DNA of 64,000 bases from Acidobacteriota bacterium. Lineage in GTDB: Bacteria; Acidobacteriota; Terriglobia; UBA7540. Position 1 is the stretch's first letter; each line of letters starts with the position of its first letter. The stretch covers positions 24,038-88,037 of the forward strand of contig PLSX01000231.1 in NCBI GenBank assembly GCA_003165315.1. Direction: 5' to 3'. Of this stretch, positions 8,404-16,247 are shown piece after piece. Position numbers and translations under genes: made by a program. The notes beneath the pieces were generated by a model. It was not told the origin of the DNA. It did no database searches and saw only the letters and a list, made by a program, of their open reading frames with translations.

Positions 8404-8468
8404 GAATTCTGGCTATGAAGGTCGGTTTTTGAGACAGCAGCCCGGGAGGGGATGGCGGAGCCAAGACT

Positions 8469-9317
8469 ATGGAAGAGAAGCGAAATACAGAGCGAATGCT
8501 CCTCGCGATTCCCATCCGCGTTACGGCGTTTGGCGGGAGCGAAGGGGGATTTTCGGAAGAAACCTATACGGTGGAGATCAACCGGGATGGAGCCCGCATC
8601 GCGCTCAAGCATCGAGTCGACCCGGACGACACCCTCCGAATTGTCAACCTGGAGAACTTGCGCGAAGCCGATTTCCGGGTCGTGGGGCAGAACCGTCTTG
8701 AGGAGAACGGGATCAGCGATTGGGGCGTGGTCTGCCTGGATGCTGACCGCAACCTTTGGAACATTAAGTTCTCCGCACCGCTTAATGCCCACACGAACGA
8801 GGCAGGAGCCTTGCTGAAATGCGAGGATTGCGGCGCTGAGAGTTTATGCGCTCTTCGCGACTGGGAAGTCAAAAGCCTGGAAGCTGGATCGTTGCAGCGG
8901 TTGTGCGAAAAGTGCGGCGAGCCCACCAACTGGCAGTATGCTGACCGCCACATCGGCATCGAAAACGGCCGCCCACCCGAACCGCCCCCAAAGCCGGATC
9001 CCTCGGCGGCGAAACTTCCACCGGGGACCTGGGCCCACAAGCGTGCCCACAAACGGCTCGCCATGAAACTTCCGATCCTGGTGCGCGACAAGGAAGGGGC
9101 GCATGAGGTTTCAAAAACGGAGTGCCTTTCCAGAGGTGGGCTGGCGGTCAGTTTGGGAATGAAACTGGAAGTGGGCGATATCATCACGGTTTATTGCCCC
9201 TACTGTGAAGGGGGCCAAAACCTCGAGCAAAAAGCCGAAGTTCGCAGCCGCTTGACGTTTTTCCATGGAGAGCGTTGGATTTACGGCCTGTCCTACATCG
9301 CGGCGGAAAAGACTTAG
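8469..9317 (+). CDS. Double PilZ protein with central four-cysteine zinc-ribbon motif
   Basis: A 282-residue soluble protein, probably a c-di-GMP effector. The first PilZ domain (about 1-105) has RNTER (RxxxR, residues 5-9) and EINRDG, a weak form of the DxSxxG site. The centre has CEDCG and CEKCG pairs (near 118-122 and 149-153), which look like one Cys4 zinc site. The second PilZ domain (about 195-280) has RAHKR and CLSRGG, where the usual Asp is Cys; it carries a further CPYC pair near 242. Start ATG 8469 follows GGAG. A paralog of the same layout is at 12654-13562. Ligand binding at either domain is unproven because both DxSxxG sites deviate. Confidence 0.8.
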   Translation: MEEKRNTERMLLAIPIRVTAFGGSEGGFSEETYTVEINRDGARIALKHRVDPDDTLRIVNLENLREADFRVVGQNRLEENGISDWGVVCLDADRNLWNIKFSAPLNAHTNEAGALLKCEDCGAESLCALRDWEVKSLEAGSLQRLCEKCGEPTNWQYADRHIGIENGRPPEPPPKPDPSAAKLPPGTWAHKRAHKRLAMKLPILVRDKEGAHEVSKTECLSRGGLAVSLGMKLEVGDIITVYCPYCEGGQNLEQKAEVRSRLTFFHGERWIYGLSYIAAEKT

Positions 9318-9857
9318 CCCGCCGCTTGACAGCTATCCTAACCTTGGCTGTTATCATGAGATTTTGATACCGCCGCCCCTCCCCGAGCGTGGTGGACGCT
9401 TTTGCATCTTCACCACGAGACAAGTTGCTGTTGCTTGAGGCGCAAATTTCTTATTCCTCGTGGCGAAAATGGCTCACTACGGGTGAGAACCCAGGATCGA
9501 GACCGCGAGCGGTTACCCAAATTCCGCGCGGTTCTGAGTGCAGGTTCTTCTTGTGGAGGGACACCCCGCGAATCCAAAGTATTCGGCAAGAGAAAGGCCC
9601 ACGGTCATAAAAGCGTTGACCGTCCCTAAGCCCGCCGAGCTGCACCTGCCTCTCCGCCCGATGATTCACATCCCGTTCGCAGTTGACTCCGGTCAATTTC
9701 ACGCATAGATTGACCGCTTGCTTATTCGCGTTACCGTGGGGAAAGTGAAGCTCGACCTGTTGGGGAAGCCCGTAGCGAATCCCAGATTAACCATGAAAAG
9801 CCCTGGACCTGCCAAATCAATCCGCGCTTCTCAGGCTGAAAATCGGAAGCAGGTTTT
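9318..9857. other. Intergenic region before the alpha-galactosidase
   Basis: 540 bases with a good sigma-70-like promoter at 9326-9354 but no gene I can support behind it. Overlapping short frames at 9389-9629 read as basic, low-information peptides. The stretch could be a long leader for the galactosidase or encode a small RNA. Confidence 0.4.
9326..9354 (+). promoter_or_regulatory. Sigma-70-type promoter
   Basis: Perfect -35 TTGACA at 9326-9331, a 17-base spacer, and -10 TGTTAT at 9349-9354. It reads toward 9858 but lies about 500 bases from that gene. Confidence 0.5.
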
Positions 9858-11966
9858 ATGACAAGAGACATCACAAGATGTTCCATTCCCGCAGCGCTGA
9901 CAATTGTTGTCCTGGCGCTCCTCATCGCAGGTAACGCCGGAGCCGTCACCGAAACTCCACAGGAATTACATCAGGCGAGGGCATGGACTCACGCGAGTTT
10001 TGCATCCACGGGAGCGCGTAAACACATCCCTCCTTTTTCATTTGTCTACGATGGCAGACCTTCCGCCGACTTGCTCAAACGCTGGAAATTCATCGCCGGA
10101 CCAAGCTCACGCGAAGGCAGCAAACGGCTGCAGAAATTCACCTATCGAGACCCCTCCACAGGCCTTGAACTCACCTGCGACATGACGGCTTACGACAACT
10201 TCCCCGCGGTGGAATGGGTTCTTTCTTTCAAGAACACCAGCGTCAGGCCCACGCCGATTCTGGAGGACGTGCGGGCACTTAATGCAACTCTTGAGGGAAG
10301 TTCGTGGGTGCTGCACCGCGCCTTGGGCAGCAATGCCGCGCCCACCGACTTTTCTCCGGTGGACCAAGTGTTGCCGCCTGGCACGCAGATCGATCTCGCG
10401 CCCACAGCAGGCCGGTCATCCGACACAACTTCGCTGCCGTTCTTCAATGTGACGGCCTCCGGGGAGCAAGGCTGCAATTTGGAGAAGGGGAACGCCCCGC
10501 AACTGGTCTACTGTGGCGGCGTGATGATCGGCCTCGGCTGGAGCGGTCAGTGGTCGGCAAGCTTTCGCGGTGCGCCGGGAGCCTTGCAATTGAAGATGGG
10601 GATGGAGCACACCCATCTGCGCCTGCTTCCCGGTGAAAGCATCCGCACCCCCCGCATGCTGCTGATCTTCTGGCATGGACGGGAACCGATCCGCGCCAAC
10701 AACCTGCTGCGCAGCTTCATTCTGGCCTATCACACTCCCCGGCCGGGCGGAAAGCTGCTGCAAATGCCCGTCGCCCACAACACGTGGTTTCAGTTCAAAT
10801 TCGGCAATGCGGTTACGGAAGAAAACCAGATCGACTTTGCCACTCTGATTCGCCAGAAGAAAATCGCCATCGATACTCTGGTGATCGATGCCGGGTGGTT
10901 TGAGGGCGGATGGCCGCACGGCGTAGGCAACTGGTTTCCCAGGAAGGACGCATTCCCGCGCGGGCTCGGGCCTTTGGGCCAGGCGGTGCATCAGTTGGGC
11001 ATGCGCTTCAGCGTCTGGTTTGAGCCGGAGCGCGTTTCCGAAGGGACATGGCTCTACACCCATCATCACGATTGGCTGCTTGAAGAAAGCAAGCGAACCC
11101 AGTGGCTGGATGGAAAAGACAAACAGGATTTGCTGAACCTCGGCAATCCGGAGGCCCGGCACTGGCTGACCGATATGATATCCGACGCCATCGACCAGGA
11201 TGGGATCGATATCTTCCGGCATGACTTTAATATGGATCCACTGACGTTTTGGCGAAAGGCCGACGCGCCTGACCGCCAGGGAATCAGCGAGATTCGTTAT
11301 GTCGAGGGACTCTACTCCTTTTGGGACGAATTGCTCCGCCGGCATCCCAACCTCCTGATCGACAATTGCTCAAGTGGCGGACGCAGGATTGACCTGGAGA
11401 CTTCTTCACGCAGCGTGCCTCTATGGCGCTCGGATCTATTCGGCAATACGGTTGGTGAACAGGCCCTTGGGCTGGGACTCAACCTCTGGGTTCCACTCAG
11501 CTCGGGCGGGTTGTTCATTCACTCCTACTATCCCCCGGACCTGTATGAGGCTCGCAGCACCATGAGCTCAGGGATCATTTTTCTCTGGAATGTCCGCAAC
11601 TCTGATTTCAAAGCTGAATTGGCGCAGAAAATTGCGAATGAGGCAGAAGCTTTTTCAAAATATTACTATGGCGACGTGTACCCACTCACGCCCATCACCA
11701 CAGACGAAAAAGATTGGCTGAGTTATCAGTGTGATCGGCCCGACCTCGGCGAAGGTATGGTCATGGCTCTCAGGCGCAAGTTGGCTATTGCGGATACCGT
11801 CACCGTTAGGCTGCAAGGGCTTAAACCCGGGAAAACATACGAAGTGGAAGACATCGATAATGGAAGGAAACAATTCGTCACCGGAAAGGAACTGGCAGCC
11901 GGTCTCCGCATCAATTTGGCGAATCCCCAAAGCTCGTCATTGTTGGTCTACCGGGAGGCGAAGTGA
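9858..11966 (+). CDS. Secreted alpha-galactosidase, glycoside hydrolase family 36
   Basis: Releases terminal alpha-galactose from oligosaccharides or plant galactosides, after export. A signal peptide (TIVVLALLIAGNAGA, cut near residue 29) leads a 702-residue GH36 protein: an amino-terminal beta-sandwich (about 40-300), then a TIM barrel with VIDAGWFEGGWPHGVGNWF (342-360), FSVWFEPE (384-391), the likely nucleophile Asp456 in FRHDFN, DNCSSGGRR (502-510) and the likely acid/base Asp526 in WRSDL, then a small carboxyl beta-domain. The start ATG 9858 gives a standard signal peptide. No sugar transporter or regulator is beside it; a GalT-like enzyme is 38 kb away. Confidence 0.92.
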   Translation: MTRDITRCSIPAALTIVVLALLIAGNAGAVTETPQELHQARAWTHASFASTGARKHIPPFSFVYDGRPSADLLKRWKFIAGPSSREGSKRLQKFTYRDPSTGLELTCDMTAYDNFPAVEWVLSFKNTSVRPTPILEDVRALNATLEGSSWVLHRALGSNAAPTDFSPVDQVLPPGTQIDLAPTAGRSSDTTSLPFFNVTASGEQGCNLEKGNAPQLVYCGGVMIGLGWSGQWSASFRGAPGALQLKMGMEHTHLRLLPGESIRTPRMLLIFWHGREPIRANNLLRSFILAYHTPRPGGKLLQMPVAHNTWFQFKFGNAVTEENQIDFATLIRQKKIAIDTLVIDAGWFEGGWPHGVGNWFPRKDAFPRGLGPLGQAVHQLGMRFSVWFEPERVSEGTWLYTHHHDWLLEESKRTQWLDGKDKQDLLNLGNPEARHWLTDMISDAIDQDGIDIFRHDFNMDPLTFWRKADAPDRQGISEIRYVEGLYSFWDELLRRHPNLLIDNCSSGGRRIDLETSSRSVPLWRSDLFGNTVGEQALGLGLNLWVPLSSGGLFIHSYYPPDLYEARSTMSSGIIFLWNVRNSDFKAELAQKIANEAEAFSKYYYGDVYPLTPITTDEKDWLSYQCDRPDLGEGMVMALRRKLAIADTVTVRLQGLKPGKTYEVEDIDNGRKQFVTGKELAAGLRINLANPQSSSLLVYREAK

Positions 11967-12653
11967 GCATGCCCTGAGAATCGGTGCTGAATTATCCCAA
12001 TCCGAAATTCACTCCCGTGCAATCCATGCTGTTTGGGTGATCAATGGCGAGGTATATGCGCAGCGACAAACGGTAGGAAACCACGAAACCCAGCCCGGTG
12101 GACAATACTGGAAATCAACTGAGAGGACCTCGCACCAAATTGGCGCGGCCGGAGTAGTCCGGCCTCTACTTAGGTTTTGAGAATGTGGACCGCTACAAAA
12201 CTATAACCATCGAATTTCTCGGGGAAGAGAGAACGGAAACCATGACCACGCCGCCCAACGTCGCGCCAGCAAACACCGTAGTTCTGGGGGAACTGTCCGC
12301 CGACGGTGCCGTCTTCAACATGGAGTTTCGCGGCAATACGTTGGTGGGACTCACGCCGCCGCGTGCTACCGGCTCATGGCTTTACCGACCACGCCCTGCT
12401 CAAATAGGCGCGAAAGAAGCACCGATGAAAGAGGTCACGAGGTATGTGACTTCTTTCCAATTGCGATGGTAGGATCTCGTTTGTCCGGTAAGAGAAGAGC
12501 AGCCCCGTTCTGGAGATCCACGTTACACTTGCGCTTCCTTGCTCCGAATCGAAAGTTCCGGGTCGAACTGCGAATTCCTTCCTTCCCCTAATTCCATTTC
12601 CCCTCGCTCCTTTGGAAGTAGCGGATCATGCACGCAGGGCTTGACGCGGGAGG
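11967..12653. other. Intergenic region between alpha-galactosidase and the second PilZ gene
   Basis: 687 bases. Contains the hairpin GGCCGGA / TCCGGCC at 12147-12164, which is followed by a weak T-rich tail (TCTACTTAGGTTTT) and may terminate the galactosidase transcript. A doubtful small reading frame lies at 12185-12472. Nothing else recognised. Confidence 0.4.
12185..12472 (+). CDS. Possible small hypothetical protein
   Basis: A 95-residue frame with GTG start, no family recognised. The first 65 residues (MDRYKTITIEFLG..., TVVLGELSADGAVFNMEF) have the composition of a folded beta-rich protein; the tail is less convincing. The ribosome site is weak. It could be a real orphan gene, a fragment, or chance. 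Confidence 0.3.
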   Translation: MDRYKTITIEFLGEERTETMTTPPNVAPANTVVLGELSADGAVFNMEFRGNTLVGLTPPRATGSWLYRPRPAQIGAKEAPMKEVTRYVTSFQLRW

Positions 12654-13562
12654 TTATTTCGCCTGAGTCAATCGCAACCCCGTGAGTGAGGGTGCAAGAG
12701 AAGATGGCAGATAGGCGACGCCGTATGCAGATACTCCCGGGGCAAAGCCTTCCTGCCGGTGGATGATTTTCGCGGGAGTAAAGATGTTGGCCGAACCGGC
12801 AGAGTAGGGCAAGGCAGCTTCAATGGTGGCGCCCAAGGGATATTCATTACGGGCGAGGAAGCGGAAACCGCCGCGCGATACATTTTCCGTAGTCACGACT
12901 TCATTGCCACCCTTGGGGTTACGGACGCAGGCATCTACTTTCAGTTTGATGCGCGGCGACTTCCGTTCCTGCCTGGTATGGCGGTGGTCGGCAGCCTCTC
13001 GAATGGCCGGAAACAGCTCCTCACTTGCCGCAGCCCGCGTCCACAGGCTGGGTTTGTTGCATTTCTGGCAAGGGCGTGTAAGGCATTCATTGGCTAATAG
13101 GACTTCCAGCTCAAAAACGTCGAGGTGGGCAACCTGCTGCGCGCCACAACTGGTGCACTCAAGGAAAACCCGGGCCGCAGCACTCTCCGAACCATCAAGG
13201 AGAGGGAAATCGACGCCCCAGAAGTTTACTTCCTGATGGATGAAGGCAATGGCATAATGGCAACCATCCTCATCTCCTGTAATAAGGCCCACCACGCGTG
13301 CCCCCGCGTCCATGCCTGTCTTGATGCATCGGATCGCAAGCAATTGCCGCGGTGCCAGCTTCTGATGGGAAAGGATTTTGGCACCCCGACGGCTGATCAC
13401 CAGGGTTTGCGTCGCTTCTGCGAACTTCATGCCCGTCGGATTGGTCCCTGTGATGACAATTGGGAGCTCCAGGTAAATGCGATCACTGCTGCGGGTCATT
13501 TGGCCCACGGTGTCAACCACTTCGGAAGAAGAAGTCGGAATCGTCATAGGTTGGGAACTCAA
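12654..13562 (-). CDS. Second double PilZ protein with central four-cysteine zinc-ribbon motif
   Basis: About 302 residues and the same plan as the protein at 8469. The first PilZ domain has RSSDR (RxxxR) and VISRRG; the centre has CTSCG and CQKCN pairs; the second PilZ domain has RKSPR and ENVSRGGF, a complete RxxxR plus NxSxxG c-di-GMP site. Of the four PilZ domains in the two paralogs this is the only one with both motifs intact. Start: a TTG at 13562 sits 8 bases after AGGAGG, better spaced than the TTG at 13568. A good promoter lies at 13586-13615. Likely a c-di-GMP receptor; the target is unknown. The carboxyl end (SLTGLRLTQAK) is unique to this copy. Confidence 0.8.
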   Translation of the reverse strand: MSSQPMTIPTSSSEVVDTVGQMTRSSDRIYLELPIVITGTNPTGMKFAEATQTLVISRRGAKILSHQKLAPRQLLAIRCIKTGMDAGARVVGLITGDEDGCHYAIAFIHQEVNFWGVDFPLLDGSESAAARVFLECTSCGAQQVAHLDVFELEVLLANECLTRPCQKCNKPSLWTRAAASEELFPAIREAADHRHTRQERKSPRIKLKVDACVRNPKGGNEVVTTENVSRGGFRFLARNEYPLGATIEAALPYSAGSANIFTPAKIIHRQEGFAPGVSAYGVAYLPSSLAPSLTGLRLTQAK

Positions 13563-14253
13563 TTTCAAACCCTCCTGGGCCGGAGATTGTATGCTGGCCC
13601 ACTAGCTTGGTTCAACATCAAATACCTGTCATTATCGAAAAAAGGGTTATAAAATGGGAAAAACAGTCACTTTCGTCAAGAATATTGAATTTATTACACG
13701 GAATATGGGGAAATGCGATATTCACACAGGCCTCCAGTGGGCTTTGCGTCAGCGAAATCCTACGACAAAATAGTGCGGGAATTCCTCATGAAATCTCTGG
13801 CCATTAAAAGGAAACCGAATGAATTGACCCCGCCGCGGCATTTCCTCCGTTCTCTTGCTTGAAAAATGGAAATGCATATTTAGTATCATACGTTTGCAGA
13901 CTAATCCCTCTAATCCTTGGTGCAACTTGCAAATACCACTTTGTTTGCCAAGTGGCTTGTAATGAATGTTCTGCGGAGAACATCCAGCCGATAGAGGAAG
14001 AAGAAACCTGGGCAGCCTCGGAAAACGCCTAGCATAGGTACCACCCTGCTGATTGTCCCCCCCTCTCGAGCGCGGCCAACGATCCAAGTGACTTGTTGTC
14101 ATGCCATTATAGTCCTTTCAGTCCAAACCGCTGACCCGGCGCATAAATTAATGAAGATAAGCCTTGCAACCCGCCCAAATGGTCAGTAGCCTTATAAGTC
14201 TGGGCTGGTGCCTCGCACTGGTCCATCAAAGCATCAAACGAATTGGAGCGGTC
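13563..14253. other. AT-richer intergenic region
   Basis: 691 bases with the promoter of the minus-strand PilZ gene at 13586-13615. The section 13615-13960 is clearly AT-richer than its surroundings, and stop codons close all frames quickly. No repeat family of the window recurs here and I see no gene. Confidence 0.5.
13586..13615 (-). promoter_or_regulatory. Sigma-70-type promoter for the PilZ gene
   Basis: On the minus strand -35 TTGAAC, an 18-base spacer and -10 TACAAT, ending about 24 bases before the TTG start at 13562. Confidence 0.55.
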
Positions 14254-14529
14254 ATGAGTAAGGCAAAAGGTGTTGTGATTAATGGAGTTCGGTTCCGTCC
14301 TGGAGAAGTGGATTGGGAAGATGCGCACAGCACCACGCGGGGAAAGTTGCCCGACTTTGAGGCAATGCGTACCGCCAACACTTTTGTGGGCTCCAAGATA
14401 ACCTCAGCCGGCCTTGTCGCCAAAATCGGAAAGTACCTTCTGGTCATCACTGAAAAAGATGAAGCGCTGGAAGAGTTTGACTTCACTTTGATTCCTCTTC
14501 ACGCCAAAATCCAACTTCGGTACCACTAG
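14254..14529 (+). CDS. Hypothetical protein, 91 residues
   Basis: The start ATG 14254 (MSKAKGVVINGVRFRPGEVDW) has GGAG seven bases ahead; an upstream in-frame start at 14164 would add an unlikely leader. The protein looks like a compact soluble beta-rich domain, with FVGSKITSAGLVAKIGKYLLVITEKDEALEEFDFTLIP split over two strands. No family recognised. It is followed directly by the GTCGAA inverted repeat, then a DsrE-like gene. Confidence 0.55.
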   Translation: MSKAKGVVINGVRFRPGEVDWEDAHSTTRGKLPDFEAMRTANTFVGSKITSAGLVAKIGKYLLVITEKDEALEEFDFTLIPLHAKIQLRYH

Positions 14530-14530
14530 G

Positions 14531-14778
14531 GCCGTCGAAGAAGCTAAGGAAGTCGAACGAGTCGAAGGAGTAAAAAACGTTAAGATGGTCGAAGTAGTTT
14601 AGGAAGTTGAATGACTCACCACCAGTTACTTTCTGCCCCTATGAGCTTTTGGACTTCCTCAACTTAATGATCTCTGCATTGAATTGAAACACCCCTTCAT
14701 CTCTTGTCTTTAGCTCTTTGACTTCTTCGACTCGTTCGACTACTTCGACTTCTTTAACTTTTTAACCTTCTTCAACTC
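14531..14778. repeat. GTCGAA-word inverted repeat
   Basis: The left arm 14531-14616 is made of degenerate GTCGAAG/GAAGT words. The right arm 14706-14778 carries the complement. They share GTCGAACGAGTCGAAG exactly (16 bases) plus flanking near-matches, around a 90-base centre that has its own CTTCCTCAACTTAA words. It fills the gap between a hypothetical gene and the DsrE-like gene. Confidence 0.7.
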
Positions 14779-14795
14779 ACCCCGAGGCCGACTTC

Positions 14796-15152
14796 ATGAC
14801 CAACTCAGCAAACATCAAATCCGCGCTCATTCAGGTGATCCATGACGGCATGGGCGCAGGCGATTCTGAATTGCAGCACGCCTTACTGCGAAAGTATCTG
14901 CTCTTGCTGCAAGAGAATAACACCCTTCCGGGAGCGATCTGTTTCTATACCTCGGGCGTCAAGATGGTGGTGGAGAGCTCGCCCGTGCTTGACGTTTTGC
15001 AATCGCTGGAATCGCAGGGTGTTCGCCTGATCATCTGCAAAACCTGCCTCGAACACTACGGCTTGCTCGAAAAGGTACGCGTAGGCATCGTCGGCGGCAT
15101 GGGAGACATCATCTCGGCCCAGTGGCTGGCGGACAAAGTGATTACGCTATGA
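14796..15152 (+). CDS. DsrE/YedF-like sulfur-relay family protein
   Basis: A 118-residue alpha/beta protein of the DsrE/F group. It matches the carboxyl half of YedF-type proteins: IHDGMGAGDSELQHALLRKYL, ICFYTSGVKMV, then LQSLESQGVRLIICKTCLEHYGL with the conserved Cys pair in CKTC, and VGIVGGMGDI at the end. These proteins carry persulfide or selenium on a cysteine, though many members are uncharacterised. The amino-terminal TusA-like half of YedF is absent. Start ATG 14796 with GAGG ahead. No selenium or sulfur genes are adjacent. Confidence 0.75.
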   Translation: MTNSANIKSALIQVIHDGMGAGDSELQHALLRKYLLLLQENNTLPGAICFYTSGVKMVVESSPVLDVLQSLESQGVRLIICKTCLEHYGLLEKVRVGIVGGMGDIISAQWLADKVITL

Positions 15153-15236
15153 TCGCTGCGCAGGTCAAAAATAGCGACCGTACAATCAACGCCTAAACCA
15201 TGTGCGCCACCAGGCAGGCCGCAAGTAATGATTTCC

Positions 15237-15632
15237 TCAGCCGTCAGTGCAGTCACCGCGTACTTTTGAAAATGCACGGATGACTTCAATCTTGCCCTCG
15301 ATATTCCGATTAAACTCCCCGAGGTCGGCCGCGGGAATCCAGTATTCGCGATGAAGCTTCGCCCCCACCTGCTGAACCTCATAGCGGTTCAAGTACTCAC
15401 GGCGCACTCGAAAGCGTAAGACATAGCCCACGTTGCCAGACCGAACGTCCCTGGTGTTCCAATCACGGGCAATTTGGTTGGCATACTCTTCCTCGAGAAC
15501 CGGGTAAAAGATCGGCTGTTCGGGCAAGCGTGGTGGAAAGGTGGTAAATCCCGCTTGCCGGACCAAATCCAACTCCAGCGCACCCACGGGGCGGAACAGC
15601 GTGATTAATTCGTCGATTTTATCACTCTTCAT
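15237..15632 (-). CDS. Small protein of the group often labelled ADP-ribosylation/crystallin J1
   Basis: About 131 residues. The landmarks LFRPVGALELDLV, FPPRLPEQPIFYPVL, EYANQIARDWNTRD, GYVLRFRVRREYLNRYEVQ and YWIPAADLGEFN match a widespread bacterial family carrying that legacy name; catalytic function is not established. ATG 15632 lies 31 bases after the DinB-like stop; an upstream TTG at 15659 would leave only a few bases. The two genes are probably one transcript. Nothing here shows ADP-ribosyl-hydrolase motifs, so the name should not be taken as function. Confidence 0.7.
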   Translation of the reverse strand: MKSDKIDELITLFRPVGALELDLVRQAGFTTFPPRLPEQPIFYPVLEEEYANQIARDWNTRDVRSGNVGYVLRFRVRREYLNRYEVQQVGAKLHREYWIPAADLGEFNRNIEGKIEVIRAFSKVRGDCTDG

Positions 15633-15662
15633 CAACACCTGGCGTCGCACATCCAGCAAGCT

Positions 15663-16157
15663 TCAAACTTCAATTGCCCCACCGGTTGTTTTAGACTCAC
15701 GCAAACGGCATAGCAGACGAATTTGGCCCGCGTGGTAGACGTCGTGGAAGGCAACACCAAACAAAAAATTCACCGGAACGCGTTGAGTCTTCCTTTTTAT
15801 GTATTCGACCAATGCTTCACGCAGTTTACGATGCTCGGTCTCCAGCAGAGCGAGGTCAGCCCGCCAGGCATTTTCGCTTAATTCCACCGGACGTTTGAAC
15901 CAATTGCTTCCTTTTAGCACAAAGGATCCACGCTTGTCGCCGCATAAGCGCCGGCGGACGATGTACTTCCAATACGCCGCGTGGAGGGCAATTTCCCAGA
16001 TATTATGCTGTCCCGGCGATGGCCTCCACGCCGCCGCTTCAACCGAAACGCCCCGCAGCGACTGGCGCAGATTGGGCCCATGCCATGCCTTGCTTTTGTA
16101 TCCCTGGTCAAGGATTTCAAGTAGAACATCATCCCGAGGCTCTTGTGAACTTGGCAT
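15663..16157 (-). CDS. DinB-like (YfiT/DUF664-type) metal-binding four-helix protein
   Basis: A 164-residue helical protein with the DinB-superfamily histidines: HNIWEIALHAAYWKY (near 51-65) and HDVYHAGQIRLL near the end (about 138-149). Members bind a divalent metal and include thiol transferases and damage-induced proteins; this one is unassigned. It is translated just ahead of the crystallin-J1-like gene. Confidence 0.75.
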   Translation of the reverse strand: MPSSQEPRDDVLLEILDQGYKSKAWHGPNLRQSLRGVSVEAAAWRPSPGQHNIWEIALHAAYWKYIVRRRLCGDKRGSFVLKGSNWFKRPVELSENAWRADLALLETEHRKLREALVEYIKRKTQRVPVNFLFGVAFHDVYHAGQIRLLCRLRESKTTGGAIEV

Positions 16158-16247
16158 GATCTCCTCCTAGTGTCACCTTCCCGCCTTCACCCTTTAGCCT
16201 TCACTCTTCAGCTATTTTTCAAGTTGTATCTTCTGCCCATTCGATTC

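Larger units (their letters stand above)
8035..8468. other. Intergenic region between pckA and the first PilZ gene
   Basis: Holds an AGCTGA-word patch (8038-8073), the pckA terminator (8130-8157), AT-rich words AATCTGAAATT and GGATTCTTGAATCC (8170-8280), and a possible sigma-54 promoter (8388-8403). No gene seen. Confidence 0.6.

Noticed and set aside
9389-9629. Two overlapping short frames behind the 9326 promoter
   Set aside because: Basic, Ser/Arg-rich chance-like composition, no ribosome site, and they overlap each other in different frames.
9318-9857. c-di-GMP riboswitch near PilZ genes
   Set aside because: I looked for the GEMM core pattern in this and the other PilZ-adjacent gaps and did not find it.
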